DNA of 64,000 nucleotides from an uncultured Chitinophaga sp. (GCA_902168205.1 CABHOK010000003.1:1116001-1180000); one strand, 5' to 3'. Counted from the first letter of the stretch, positions 1-9,741 are shown. Notes: generated from the sequence alone by a model not told the origin. Numbers and translations are program-made.

Positions 1-1158
1 GTAATTAAGTCCTGGTAATGGACGTCTGTCCCGGAACGTATAGTCCTTTCTGGTGGTGCTGTTACCTGCAGCCGGTATACTATCTAAAGCATAAAAATTA
101 ATTCCATCTTTTGAGCGGTCAACGGAGAAGAAGTAATTGTTGGTTTCGGTAGCCGTAGCCCACTCCAGAACGTTTTCGTCATGATCATTGTATCCTTTAA
201 AATATAGCAGCTCGATCGGCAGCGGAGACTGACCATTGTTTCCTCCCGACCACCAGCTGAATTGTGTAATGTCCGGCACTACAACGGTACGGGTAGGCGA
301 AGTATTCGAAAACGACTGTCCACTCAGCGCTGCGTTCCAGGCGTTGGTTCCGTTCCACCGCTGCATCTTTATACCATTGGTTGTTATATCGCTTATCCCT
401 GCAGTCGGATCTTCCGTATTGGCAAAGCTGAAGGTAACGGTAGCGGTATAGGTACCGGCAGCCTGCGTACTTGAAAAATGCCAGTAGCGTCTCAATGCCT
501 GCGCGGGTGTCGCTACGGATGTTACAGCTTCCGATCCTGTTGGCCAGGCGGCAGGTGAACTTTGTGTGGCGAACAATGTATTAACACCCAGCGTGCCTGC
601 ATTTCCGGAGGCGAGATTAACGGTAACCGGTATATATACTTTCGAAGCATTGCCCATCGGAAATACATAGTTGGTAGCCGTGGTGTTGCCAATGGCCCAG
701 CGCAATTCTCCATTCGCATTCTGACTTTCCGAAATAACACAACCCGGTGATGTTCTCACAATTGCAGAAGCACTTGGATTGAGGGCCGTAACTTTGCGTC
801 CATTCAGATTCAAAGCACCACCATTCAGATTCAACACACCATTGGTGTTTAACGATACATCGACCAATGGTTGTACCACCGTATTATTGCCTTCTATGAT
901 AATTGAACTGAATGTTTCACTGCCACTCGCACTATATATAGTTTGTGTAGTGCCTCCGTTGAACTTAATGGTGCCACGATTTGGAACGAGTGTCCCGGAG
1001 TTACTCCAGTTGCCCGTTAATGTTATGGCTCTTTCGGAAGGTGTATTTTCCAATGATAATGTTGCCCCGGAGGCGATCGTAATATTTTTTGCTACGGCTG
1101 GTGTTGTAGCAGTTGCAGATGTAATAATGATCGGTTGATTGGTGATACACGTTCCATG
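1..1158 (-). pseudogene. 3' part of frameshifted T9SS-exported adhesin (out of frame with its 5' part, cut by window edge)
   Basis: On the minus strand the frame from about 1158 down to base 1 has no stop codon. It continues the protein that starts at 3800, one base out of register. It reads as a typical Bacteroidota surface protein: an NGTCITNQPII-like stretch, Asn/Gly-rich beta-helix-like sequence (about 1130-700), then PLPIELLYF at 225-199 and an ETNNYFFSVDRSKDG stretch. That signature normally precedes the type IX secretion C-terminal sorting domain, which would lie beyond the left edge. The register changes at CCCATGG (minus strand, about 1155-1160), where CCCAATGG would restore Pro-Asn-Gly-Thr and a continuous protein. 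So a single-base loss is inferred, either a real mutation or an assembly error. The end of the gene is not in the window. Confidence 0.75.
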
Positions 1159-3800
1159 GGTTTGATCACAACATTATCAGTTGTTGTGGGAGAGACGCCT
1201 ACGGTTTCGAAAGCTGTTCCGTTCCACTTAACCCAGTTTGCATCATCGGTCCAGTAATTATTGGAAGATGATCCTGTCCAGAAATAATCACCACTAAGTA
1301 CACCGGTCGTGTTGCTGGGTGGTGTTACCGTTACCGTTGCCATTGTGGAGAGTGATGAATTGCAAGCCGTATTCGGAATCTTTACAGCTTTGATAATAAA
1401 GGTTTGCGTAGCCGTAATGCGAAAGGACTGCAGTGTTACTGTTCCTCCGGTACCCAAGGTAGAAGAACCTGCATCACTTGTGTTTGCAAAATTGCGCAAG
1501 GTATAGATTACGTTGCTCTCGGATAACAATACTTGCAAGGAAGCTTTTGTGTTAACGCATGTAGTGCCGGTGAGTATATTGATTCCTAAAGATCCCGAGG
1601 GTAGTGCACATGTGACGGTAACCGATGTCGAAGGAAGACTTTCCGCGTTGCCAGTTTCGGTAGCGGTAGCAGTGAGCACCCCACCGGGATATAGATCGGT
1701 GACGAGCGTTACAATTGTCCACAACCCAGCTGCGACTACGCCCGTTCCAAGCGCTACACCATCAATATATAGTGTAATGGTTGAGCCTGTCAATGCAGAA
1801 GATGTACCACCTACAGCGAGCGCTCCTTCCAGATAAGTTCCGGTAATAACCGGTGCGGTCGTGCGTGACTGAACGGTGACTTCATTGGAGAATCCGCTTA
1901 CTGATTCTCCGCTTGCTGTAGCCGTTGCCTTTATCAGATTGCCACCAGCCAGTGCAGGTGATAGCCCGGTGATTGTCCAATTGCCATTGGCATCAACTGT
2001 AGTTGTTCCTGCCGATACTCCGGTTTTGTATAGCGTTATCGTTGTGCCCGCAGCTTCTACCGAGGTGCCCGATACACTCGTGGCACCGGTAACGATTGGA
2101 CTTTTAACAACAGGAGCTGTTGATGTTTCGGTAACGCTTCGTGTTGCAGCGGACGATATACATTGACCGGTTTGTACGGTATATACTGAAACAGATTGTC
2201 CTAAGTTTAAAGTAAGTCCCGAGAAAGTCCAGTTACCTCCGGTTGCCGTAGTACTGGCTTGCAGATAACCGTTAATATGTAGCAGTACGGTATTACCTGC
2301 AGTGGCCGTTCCGGTAATGGTTGTTGTAGTTGCTAAGATCGGGTTCGTAGTGATTACCGGTGTAGTTGCTGTACCAGATGTACCGATACAGACTGTTGTT
2401 GTTTTAGGCGACTGACATTTGCCACTTTCCTGCGCTGTTATCCAATATATACCCGAAGTAATACAGTTGGGCCCGCCACCGGTACAATTGGTCGTACCAC
2501 CGGCACAGTTATAGAGAAACGTATTCGATGCGTTTGTTGTAACGGATGTGAAGAATGTACCGGGAACATTAGGTCCGTAAAAGGCAATGGTTGTTCCGGC
2601 AGCCGCTCCGGTTGGGCCGCTTCCTCCTATACCTTTGTTGGATTGACACGAAGCAGCAGGAGGAGCAAGACTGCACGTTGCTCCGACCGTAACTGCATTG
2701 GAATCATAACTCACCGATTTACCTGTAGCTGTCGCGGTGGCTTTTACCGAAGCGCTCAATGTTAACGCTGCTATACCGGAGAGTGTCCACGTGCCGCCCG
2801 TAACTGTAGTTGCACCGACTGACACGCCATTCACATATACATTTATAACTGTGCCGTTGGCTTCAGTAGATGTACCGCTTACGGAAGTAGCACCAACAGA
2901 CAATGGACTGTTTACAACGGGTGTAGCTGATCGTACCGCAGGAAAACCACTGTTAAAATTAGAGGGCGCTGTGGGAACGGAGGCATTGACAACAGCTGTC
3001 CATGCGTTGCTATAATTGCCTGCGTATGTCCCATCATTTATACCTCCTATATCACTGGGGCCACCTTGCAATACCGACTGCGTACTGATAACTGTGTTGG
3101 CAACCATCCGTACTGTAGTTGAGGCACTAAACGAAGGAAAGTAAGTTGTGATGGTAGCGATCGGTATATAAAAATCATAGAAGTAATCCGGGTTGCTGCA
3201 ATTCGTAGTGAATGCTACCGACTTCTGACTGTAGTCATCGTATGATAATGTGGTTCGCAAAGTTGGTGATGCAGTGCCATCGGCATCATACAATCGTACT
3301 CCGTGATTGGTAACGAGTATAATTTCAATTTCGAATCCGGGATTCCCCGTGGTATAGTTTGGATCTTTAAGTGTTCCTGAATTACCAAACAAACCATCGG
3401 TGTCGAGCAGGATGCTATACCCTTTCGAATTGGTAGCGTAGTTGCCAAGCCTGAATCTGAAAAGCCAGTTGCTGCCGGATATATAGGTATAGGCTGCGCT
3501 ATAGGAAGTAGCATCATCCACCAAATCGGTAAAGCCGCAGGAGGGACCCGTAGCAAGATCGCTGGTGGGCTCCGGACTAACCAGAACTATAGGAACGAAT
3601 GGAATCTCGCTTTCGCCTTCATCATTGCTGACAAAGCCTTCGTTGTCAGATGAAGTATAATTATCGAGGTTAGGATCCAGTACTGATTTTCCTGCTACAG
3701 CAGGTTTTACAATAAGACCAGGTGTCTGTGCTAACAGATCTCCACTAACAAAATGCACAAACATCCATGCTGCTATAGCAAGTGTGGTAAGGGTTCGCAT
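1092..3800 (-). CDS. Large secreted surface protein with Ig-like repeats (5' part; frame ends at a probable single-base deletion)
   Basis: As read, 902 residues. Residues 1-25 are a Sec signal peptide (MRTLTTLAIAAWMFVHFVSG then a LLAQ cleavage region), which fixes the start. Residues about 85-270 form a domain with SGSNWLFRFRLG and LLDTDGLFG motifs, as in other Bacteroidota exported proteins. From about 290 to 740 there are tandem repeats of about 85 residues with the pattern VxSPxxxGATSVSGTSxEAxGTxI then GxWTxxGL, typical of bacterial Ig-like adhesin modules. A Cys-rich insert lies between repeats, and a DANWVKWNGTAFETVGVSPTTTDN segment near the end usually leads into a beta-helix and sorting tail. 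The last 15 residues are an artefact of the frameshift near 1158; homologous sequence continues in another frame to base 1. Probable role: cell-surface adhesin exported through T9SS. Substrate unknown. Confidence 0.8.
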   Translation of the reverse strand: MRTLTTLAIAAWMFVHFVSGDLLAQTPGLIVKPAVAGKSVLDPNLDNYTSSDNEGFVSNDEGESEIPFVPIVLVSPEPTSDLATGPSCGFTDLVDDATSYSAAYTYISGSNWLFRFRLGNYATNSKGYSILLDTDGLFGNSGTLKDPNYTTGNPGFEIEIILVTNHGVRLYDADGTASPTLRTTLSYDDYSQKSVAFTTNCSNPDYFYDFYIPIATITTYFPSFSASTTVRMVANTVISTQSVLQGGPSDIGGINDGTYAGNYSNAWTAVVNASVPTAPSNFNSGFPAVRSATPVVNSPLSVGATSVSGTSTEANGTVINVYVNGVSVGATTVTGGTWTLSGIAALTLSASVKATATATGKSVSYDSNAVTVGATCSLAPPAASCQSNKGIGGSGPTGAAAGTTIAFYGPNVPGTFFTSVTTNASNTFLYNCAGGTTNCTGGGPNCITSGIYWITAQESGKCQSPKTTTVCIGTSGTATTPVITTNPILATTTTITGTATAGNTVLLHINGYLQASTTATGGNWTFSGLTLNLGQSVSVYTVQTGQCISSAATRSVTETSTAPVVKSPIVTGATSVSGTSVEAAGTTITLYKTGVSAGTTTVDANGNWTITGLSPALAGGNLIKATATASGESVSGFSNEVTVQSRTTAPVITGTYLEGALAVGGTSSALTGSTITLYIDGVALGTGVVAAGLWTIVTLVTDLYPGGVLTATATETGNAESLPSTSVTVTCALPSGSLGINILTGTTCVNTKASLQVLLSESNVIYTLRNFANTSDAGSSTLGTGGTVTLQSFRITATQTFIIKAVKIPNTACNSSLSTMATVTVTPPSNTTGVLSGDYFWTGSSSNNYWTDDANWVKWNGTAFETVGVSPTTTDNVVIKPMERVSPINRSLLHLQLLQHQP

Positions 3801-4083
3801 ATGTTTCGGTATTTAGATAACAGTCTGACTGCACTAAATTTACGAAGACACGCGAGCCTATTTGTGGAAATCCGTAGAAATTAATAACGCAACATCAATT
3901 TTTTTTACGCCAGATGGTAAATAACCGTTGGTAATAAAAAGTGTTACTCCTTACAATAACTATAAAACCTAATGGCGTTTAAACATAATTTAATTATGCG
4001 AAATTTTATGGACTTAGTATATACAGTGTATATCATTCTTTACCCTGTGCAGTAGTATATATGCGTAGTAATACCGATCGGCA

Positions 4084-4971
4084 TCATTTGTTTAATGCCG
4101 GCTCTTGCAATACAGATTGAAAGTATGTTTCGAGGGTAGTGGGAAGTTGTATGCGCTTACTTTCTTTTTGTTCGGGGCGTGTTATTCCGGCAATAACAGC
4201 TTGCGTCATTTTGGACATGTTGGCTGCTGCATTTTCGGAGAAGCCTGCCTGCAGGAGTGTGTTATGCCATTGGTCGGCAGGTATAGTTTGGGCGGATACT
4301 TTATGATGAAGTATATTTTCAAGTGCAGAGGCTACGTCAGCACTGCTATAGGCTGGTCCGGTAAGTTCATATAGTTTCTTTTGTTCCGGTATAGCGTTCG
4401 TTATAGCCCTGGCGATAAAGGCCGCTACATCAGCCGGTGCACCCATGGAGATTTTCAGATCAGCCGGGAAGAAGGTGGGTAATATGCCTTGCTCCTGTGC
4501 GGCAGATAGATAAAGCATCCAGTTGCTATAGTAATAGGGTGCGCGAATAAAAATCTGCTGTACTGCCAGTCCCTGAAAGGCATGCTCCAGCATATACGAC
4601 ATTTCCAGATTGCCTGTGCCGGATGCATGTTGTGCTCCGAGCGAAGAAAGAGCTACTAGCTTTTTAACGCCTGATGCCTGTATCGCGTCTCTGTAATTTT
4701 GTACGATCGATTTTGCATCGTGCAGAACATCCTGCGATGCGGGATCTTCCGGTGTCAAGAGAAAAACAGTATCGGCATTTCGGAAGGCTTCCTGCAAAGC
4801 AGCTGCATCAAACAAATCTGCCTGAGCAATAGGCACACCGTTGCGCCTTAATTCATTTGTTTTGGCAGGATTTCTGACAACAGCTGTAACAGACTGTTCA
4901 CTTTTCAGTAGTGCTTTAACTACGGCTGATCCCACTTGTCCGGAGGCTCCCAAGATGACATGCATAAGCAT
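4084..4971 (-). CDS. NmrA/QOR2-like NAD(P)-binding oxidoreductase
   Basis: 295 residues, the usual length for atypical short-chain dehydrogenases of the NmrA family. The N-terminus has a beta strand and the dinucleotide-binding motif GASGQVG (residues 8-14), followed by VTAVVRNPAK, which typically recognises the NADP ribose phosphate. Later motifs are DTVFLLTPEDP and VKKLVALSSLGA. No active-site YxxxK is evident, as expected for NmrA-type redox sensors or quinone reductases. ATG codons lie at 4971 and 4965; either gives an intact Rossmann strand. It is divergent from the alcohol dehydrogenase at 5265, with 293 bp between them that hold no convincing gene. Substrate unknown. A short inverted repeat (CGGCAT / ATGCCG, 4079-4100) covers its stop codon. 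Confidence 0.8.
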   Translation of the reverse strand: MLMHVILGASGQVGSAVVKALLKSEQSVTAVVRNPAKTNELRRNGVPIAQADLFDAAALQEAFRNADTVFLLTPEDPASQDVLHDAKSIVQNYRDAIQASGVKKLVALSSLGAQHASGTGNLEMSYMLEHAFQGLAVQQIFIRAPYYYSNWMLYLSAAQEQGILPTFFPADLKISMGAPADVAAFIARAITNAIPEQKKLYELTGPAYSSADVASALENILHHKVSAQTIPADQWHNTLLQAGFSENAAANMSKMTQAVIAGITRPEQKESKRIQLPTTLETYFQSVLQEPALNK

Positions 4972-5264
4972 TAGTTTAAAATGCGATTGTTATGACAAAT
5001 ACTTTTCAGAGTAATTCACTTCAATTTTTATTCCTGCTGATAAAGAAAGTCTAAGTGATTCGTGCAGGAGTTTCATAGTAGCGTGTTCGGTATATATTTT
5101 TCCCACATGGGGCAAATCAGTGAAAGGAATAGGACACATCCCCGAAGCATGCAGAAGATTATTGCACGAATGTCTACATAAGTTATCCCTTTCATTTTTA
5201 CATGTGAATGGCATATTTTTTACGGCATGCACCAGCATAAAGAGCAAACTATAAATGAATTACT

Positions 5265-6431
5265 ATGCTGGCAATGAATTATCGCGGTCCCTACAGAGTC
5301 CGTGCAGATCGCAATAGACCCGATCCTGAAATTTTGCATCCGCGTGATGCTATAGTACGCGTTACCCGTTCCTGCATATGTGGATCGGATTTACATCTAT
5401 ACCATGGACTTGTTCCGGATACACGAGTAGGAATGACGTTCGGTCATGAATTTACTGGCGTTGTCGTAGAACTTGGCTCCGAAGTAACCAATCTTCACGT
5501 GGGCGATCATGTGCTGGTTCCGTTTAATATAGCGTGTGGTACATGTCCGTTCTGTCAACAGGAACTCTATGGAAACTGCCATGAGTCCAATCCGGAAGCC
5601 ACAGCCGTAGGTGGTATATTTGGATATTCTCATACGGCGGGTGGATACGATGGAGGCCAGGCCGAATATGTTCGTGTACCGTACGCAGATATAGGTCCCA
5701 CCGTTATACCACCGGGAATGGATCTGGATGATGCTGCATTGTTAACCGATGTGACACCTACCGGGTATCAGGCAGCGGAAATGGGTGGTATACAAAAAGG
5801 TGATACGGTAGTTGTGTTTGGTGCCGGTCCTATCGGTTTGATGGCTGCCCGTTGTTCATGGCTCTTCGGTGCCGGCAGGGTAATAATCATTGATCATATT
5901 GATTACCGGTTGGAGTTTGCAAAACAATATGCACAATGTGAAGCCTATAATTTTGTAAAGGATATGGATGACCCGGTAGTCTTTATAAAAAAGACAACGG
6001 ATTTTTTTGGAGCGGATGTATGTATTGACGCTGTTGGTTGCGAGGCATCCGGCAGTGCGCTGCAAACCATCACCGGAAGAAAATTAATGCTTCAGGCCGG
6101 ATCGGCTACTGCTTTACAGTGGGCGATCAATTCGGTAAAGAAGGGCGGTATAGTTTCTATTGTAGGTGTGTATGGACCTACGTGGAATTTAGTGCCGATC
6201 GGCAACGTGGTAAATAAAGGTATCACCATTCGTGCTAACCAGGCTTCCGTGAAACGATTGCTCCCGAGATTGATTGAACATGTTATGGCAGGAAGATTGA
6301 ATCCCAAAGGTCTCATTACCCATCGTGTACCATTGGAAGAGGTGGCTGATGCTTATCATATCTTTTCTGCCAAACGCGATAATTGTATCAAGCCTATGCT
6401 TATACCCAACCAGGCACCCGTTGCAGCCTGA
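5265..6431 (+). CDS. Zinc-dependent alcohol dehydrogenase, formaldehyde-dehydrogenase-like
   Basis: 388 residues, medium-chain dehydrogenase/reductase family. The catalytic zinc motif is CICGSDLHLYHG (about residues 37-48) with GHEFTGVVVELGS. Structural zinc cysteines are in CGTCPFCQQELYGNC, the NAD-binding motif is GAGPIGLMAA, and DAVGCEASG with the long insertion that follows resembles glutathione-independent formaldehyde dehydrogenases and related threonine-dehydrogenase-like enzymes. It probably oxidises an alcohol or aldehyde with NAD; the substrate cannot be read from sequence. Start: ATG at 5265 or 5274, with the family-like MNYRGPYRVR following either. It appears co-transcribed with the small membrane protein 40 bp downstream (6472), ahead of a terminator at 7022. 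Confidence 0.85.
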   Translation: MLAMNYRGPYRVRADRNRPDPEILHPRDAIVRVTRSCICGSDLHLYHGLVPDTRVGMTFGHEFTGVVVELGSEVTNLHVGDHVLVPFNIACGTCPFCQQELYGNCHESNPEATAVGGIFGYSHTAGGYDGGQAEYVRVPYADIGPTVIPPGMDLDDAALLTDVTPTGYQAAEMGGIQKGDTVVVFGAGPIGLMAARCSWLFGAGRVIIIDHIDYRLEFAKQYAQCEAYNFVKDMDDPVVFIKKTTDFFGADVCIDAVGCEASGSALQTITGRKLMLQAGSATALQWAINSVKKGGIVSIVGVYGPTWNLVPIGNVVNKGITIRANQASVKRLLPRLIEHVMAGRLNPKGLITHRVPLEEVADAYHIFSAKRDNCIKPMLIPNQAPVAA

Positions 6432-6471
6432 GTCAATTGAAATATAGATATATAGTATTAGATATATAGTT

Positions 6472-6993
6472 ATGGAGAATTTAGCAGATACATTACTGGC
6501 GGATAAAAGTAAAACGATTGAGGGATGGGGTATTGATGCTGACCCCAACAACAATCCTACATATCCCATGAAACATTATACCGGTGCTGATCACCAGCGC
6601 CTGGCATACGAACGCAGCAAACAGCAAATGCCTCGTGAAGAAATTCTTCACTCCAATGAGCGCCCAGGTATCACGAGAGTGTTTGGTACGTCCTCGCCTC
6701 CTTCCGGGTTGAGTGGACACCTTCGCAGGTATGCGTTTCGATTCAGTGAAGGAAGTTCTGCACACTGGCTAACACTTCTGATGGCGGATAGGGTTAACGT
6801 TGTGGAAGGTCTTTTAGATGATTTGAGACACGGCCATGTGCCCAATCTGTTCAAAGAGCACGGTTGGAGTGCTGAGTGGAGATATAACCGCCCGGGTGTT
6901 ATACGGAAAGTTGCTGTCGGGGCTGTTATTGCAACAGCTGTGGTAACATTGCTCATGCTTCGAAGCAAGCGCAGAAAGTCGCAAGTGCTGTAA
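6472..6993 (+). CDS. Conserved hypothetical protein with one C-terminal membrane helix
   Basis: 173 residues. No known family is recognised. The N-terminal half is polar (GWGIDADPNNNPTYPMKHYTG, near residues 19-39), the middle contains FSEGSSAHWLTLLMADRVNVVEGLLDDL, and residues about 145-162 form one hydrophobic helix (KVAVGAVIATAVVTLLML) followed by a basic tail. The predicted form is a cytoplasmic domain anchored by a C-terminal helix. It follows the alcohol dehydrogenase by 40 bp on the same strand and is the last gene before the terminator, so the two probably form an operon. Codon use matches the neighbours. Function unknown. Confidence 0.7.
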   Translation: MENLADTLLADKSKTIEGWGIDADPNNNPTYPMKHYTGADHQRLAYERSKQQMPREEILHSNERPGITRVFGTSSPPSGLSGHLRRYAFRFSEGSSAHWLTLLMADRVNVVEGLLDDLRHGHVPNLFKEHGWSAEWRYNRPGVIRKVAVGAVIATAVVTLLMLRSKRRKSQVL

Positions 6994-7021
6994 AGCTTTC
7001 GATATATATAGTATTCAAGAT

Positions 7022-7054
7022 AAGCGGGTGTACGTAGCTATGCCCGCTTTTTTT
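7022..7054 (+). terminator. Rho-independent terminator between convergent genes
   Basis: AAGCGGG (7022-7028) pairs with CCCGCTT (7043-7049), with a 14-nt loop and a run of T to 7054. It sits 28 bp after the stop at 6993 and in front of the convergent pncA end at 7082, so it terminates the dehydrogenase operon. Confidence 0.85.
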
Positions 7055-7081
7055 GCTGAAGATTGACAGGGGAAATAGGTC

Positions 7082-7699
7082 TCAGAGATGTCTGTGAAGA
7101 AATTTACTTTCAATCAACTGTCCGCCTTCGGCAAGTATAGTGCTTTTGGCATTTTCAAAGTCAGCAACATTGATGGCGCGGGTTGCGTCTTCAATAATAT
7201 AGGTCTCAAAATTTTCCTGCAGAGCATCTTTCGCGGTGTAAAAAACACAGTAGTCGGCAGCGAGACCACAAATGAAAATCCGCTGTACTTTATGCTCACG
7301 AAGGTATCCGGCAAGACCTGTTGATTTTTTATGACCGTTGTCGTAGAAGCCGCTATAGCTGTCAATCTCTAAGTCCATTCCCTTTCGAAATATAGCTTCC
7401 ACCTTATTCATGCTGAGTGCAGAATGAAACGCAGCACCGGTTGATCCCTGTACACAGTGGTCGGGCCATAACACTTGCTCCTGACCATGCAGTGTAATGA
7501 TATCAAACGGTTTTTTACCGGCATGACTCGATGCAAAGCTTTTGTGTTGAACCGGGTGCCAGTCTTGTGTTGCTACGATCAGATCAAAAGTTCGTTGAAG
7601 CGAATTGATCAACGGTATAATGACATCTCCCAGTGGAACAGGCAGAGCGCCTCCGGGTATAAAATCATTTTGAACATCAACAATGAGCAGTGCATTCAT
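7082..7699 (-). CDS. pncA: Nicotinamidase
   Basis: 205 residues, isochorismatase-fold hydrolase that deamidates nicotinamide to nicotinate in the NAD salvage pathway. The catalytic triad is visible: Asp8 in VDVQNDF, Lys106 in IFRKGMD and Cys151 in GLAADYC. Metal ligands are likely Asp46 and His48 in TQDWHP and His81 in WPDHC. The SGFYDNGHKKSTGL segment is also typical of bacterial PncA. The start codon at 7699 overlaps the last four bases of pncB (7696-7699), so the two are translationally coupled. The product nicotinate is the substrate of the upstream enzyme. Cytoplasmic. Confidence 0.95.
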   Translation of the reverse strand: MNALLIVDVQNDFIPGGALPVPLGDVIIPLINSLQRTFDLIVATQDWHPVQHKSFASSHAGKKPFDIITLHGQEQVLWPDHCVQGSTGAAFHSALSMNKVEAIFRKGMDLEIDSYSGFYDNGHKKSTGLAGYLREHKVQRIFICGLAADYCVFYTAKDALQENFETYIIEDATRAINVADFENAKSTILAEGGQLIESKFLHRHL

Positions 7700-9105
7700 G
7701 GCTTGTGTAGTCGTTTCAGTTCATCACGTTCATGGCGCAGTTGTTCGCTGATGCCGACCTTATAGGTATGCGGATAATGAAACCGCTTGTGTTCTTCCGG
7801 CAACATGCGAAGACGCTTCTGCGTATAGCGTGCTATATCTTTTAGGGGAATCGGTGTATTGCCGCGTTTACCATTTTGCATAACAAGATGCAGTAGCGGT
7901 TCCTGTTTTCGCCCGGTGAGACTTAACGACTTATCCGGCTCGAACGGATGATGCATGACAGAGGGAGCTTTCTCGTCTTGCAAACAGATTACATCCGCAT
8001 CAAAATGATGTTCATCTTTCAGGTACGTACGGTATATCTGCTTCTTATCCGGGAGTGTGATCTTCTTCAGATTTTCGGATAATTTGATTCTTGGTTTGCC
8101 ATCTGCATAGGCAAGTTTATATACTCCATCCAGTGCTGCATCAGGTGGCGCAGTTACGAGACTTGTACCGACACCAAATATATCGATCGGTGCATGTTGA
8201 TCTTGCAGACTTTTAATTACCCATTCATCAAGTTGATTGGACACCGTTATCTTAACATCATGTAGCCCTGCATCATCGAGCATCTTACGCGCGTGCTTCG
8301 AGAGATAGGAGAGATCTCCACTATCGAGCCGTATACCTTGAAGCCGATGCCCGCGTGCTTTCATCTCCCCGGCAACCGTGATCGCGTTGGGGATTCCGGA
8401 GCGAAGTGTATCATAAGTATCAACCAGCAGAACGCAGTGCTCCGGACGGTTCGCGGCGAAATCGCGAAAGGCCGAGAGTTCTTGATCATAACTTTGTACG
8501 AATGAGTGTGCCATGGTACCTACACAGGGTATACCAAAATCGCATGCAGCCTTAACGTTGCTCGTAGAATCAAATCCTCCAATGATAGCTGCACGCGTGG
8601 CATGATAGCCACCCGTACCTTGTGCCCGTCTTAATCCGAAATCGATGAGTGTCTTTGTGCCGGCTACGGATTTCATACGCGCTGCTTTGGTGGCGATAAG
8701 CGACTGAAAGTTGAGGATGTTCAGCAGCATAGTCTCAATGATCTGCGCTTCGAGTATATTCCCTTCCACACGGAGAATGGGCTCGTTGGGAAAAACGATC
8801 TCGCCTTCTTTTACGGCATATATAGTTCCGCGAAAGCGGAAATGTTCCAGGCTATCGGCAAATTCTCTTTTCAATCCTATATCTTTCAGATAGTCGATAT
8901 CATCTTTTGAAAAGTGAAGCTCCTGTAGCAAGTCTATAACATTTTCCAGTCCTGCAAATACAGCGTAGCCTCCTTCAAAGGGTAACTTGCGGAAGAAGTA
9001 ATCGAAGCAGCAGTGAAGGTGGCTCTTCCCGGTAAGAAAATATACCTGTGCCATCGTGAGTTGATACAGATCGGTATAGATGCCGGTAATTGAAAAATTC
9101 TTCAT
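7696..9105 (-). CDS. pncB: Nicotinate phosphoribosyltransferase
   Basis: 469 residues. Converts nicotinate and PRPP to nicotinate mononucleotide, the committed step of the Preiss-Handler salvage route. It begins ITGIYTDLYQLTMAQVYF, as in the family. GLRRAQGTGGYHATRAAIIGG, the active-site histidine loop CVGTMAHSFVQSYDQE, DTYDTLRSGIPNA and the PRPP/phosphate-binding LDSGDL and FGVGTSLVT are all present. The C-terminal portion (about 370-469) has the extension found in the longer bacterial type. It is the first gene of a two-gene operon with pncA (4-bp overlap). The upstream 300 bp (9106-9404) contain no gene I can support; they should carry its promoter. Confidence 0.95.
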   Translation of the reverse strand: MKNFSITGIYTDLYQLTMAQVYFLTGKSHLHCCFDYFFRKLPFEGGYAVFAGLENVIDLLQELHFSKDDIDYLKDIGLKREFADSLEHFRFRGTIYAVKEGEIVFPNEPILRVEGNILEAQIIETMLLNILNFQSLIATKAARMKSVAGTKTLIDFGLRRAQGTGGYHATRAAIIGGFDSTSNVKAACDFGIPCVGTMAHSFVQSYDQELSAFRDFAANRPEHCVLLVDTYDTLRSGIPNAITVAGEMKARGHRLQGIRLDSGDLSYLSKHARKMLDDAGLHDVKITVSNQLDEWVIKSLQDQHAPIDIFGVGTSLVTAPPDAALDGVYKLAYADGKPRIKLSENLKKITLPDKKQIYRTYLKDEHHFDADVICLQDEKAPSVMHHPFEPDKSLSLTGRKQEPLLHLVMQNGKRGNTPIPLKDIARYTQKRLRMLPEEHKRFHYPHTYKVGISEQLRHERDELKRLHKP

Positions 9106-9404
9106 GGACTTTCAGATTCGTTAATGGGGATACGGTAAAGTTAGCAAGGTTAATATCGATGCGGTATACTTCCTGCAATTATCTGCCGGGGTATTTGAGT
9201 GGTTATAATTACTTGTTTAAACGTTTACAGTTTTTAATTGCGTAATGCTTATTGGAAATAATTTATATACCTGGACGTATTCGCGGAGTCCTCTTTGTGA
9301 AGCCGTTATGGTTGTGGTGAATTGTTATTGTATATACCGGAAGGTATGGCTTTCAATGAGGGTAGGTTGGTGCGTCAGAAAACTTATAAAACTCTTATAC
9401 AAAT

Positions 9405-9741
9405 ATAAAACTTGTCCTTTACTGCCTGATGGGCATCCAGCTCATTTTGTCTCAAGTGTCCTGCGGCCATAACATGAAGCCAACGGTTAATGCCGGAGCG
9501 GATCAGTTCCGCTCCTCCGAACAATTTCAATTTACATTAACCGGAAGTGCTTCCGATCCGGAAGGCGCTCCACTACCTACGCATGGACGAAAGTGAGTGG
9601 TCCTTCTGCTACATTCGCATCAACCGCCACGCCTACACTTTCGGTGTCCAACTTAAACGCGGAGTATATGTGTTCAGGCTCACGACCAGTGATGGCTCGT
9701 TGTCGGGTAGTGATCACGTTTTGAGTATAGATTTATTCTGA
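9405..9741 (+). pseudogene. Decayed lipoprotein with a PKD/Ig-like domain (lost start, two frameshifts)
   Basis: Reading from 9405 gives a lipoprotein-like leader, xKLVLYCLMGIQLILSQVSC, whose first codon is ATA where ATG is expected. PTVNAGADQ and TLTGSASDPEG follow. The frame then breaks near 9570; one missing base leads into TYAWTKVSGPSATF and TPTLSVSNLNA. A second missing base near 9660 leads into GVYVFRLTTSDGSLSGSDHVLSIDLF and a stop at 9741. Joined, these pieces make a clear PKD-type beta-sandwich domain of about 85 residues of the kind found in Bacteroidota surface proteins. As it stands no continuous protein can be made. It may be the remnant of a longer exported protein. An in-frame ATG at 9429 is the first standard start. 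Confidence 0.7.

Noticed and set aside
1092-1160. Programmed ribosomal frameshift in the adhesin gene
   Set aside because: No slippery heptamer or downstream structure was evident at CCCATGG, and such adhesins are not known to use frameshifting. A one-base deletion is simpler.
779-2166. Plus-strand frames opposite the adhesin
   Set aside because: They mirror the repetitive Thr/Val/Gly codons of the real minus-strand gene.
4990-5247. 85-codon minus-strand frame upstream of the NmrA-type gene
   Set aside because: Composition looks unlike a folded protein, it sits in a divergent promoter gap, and no family-like motif is present.
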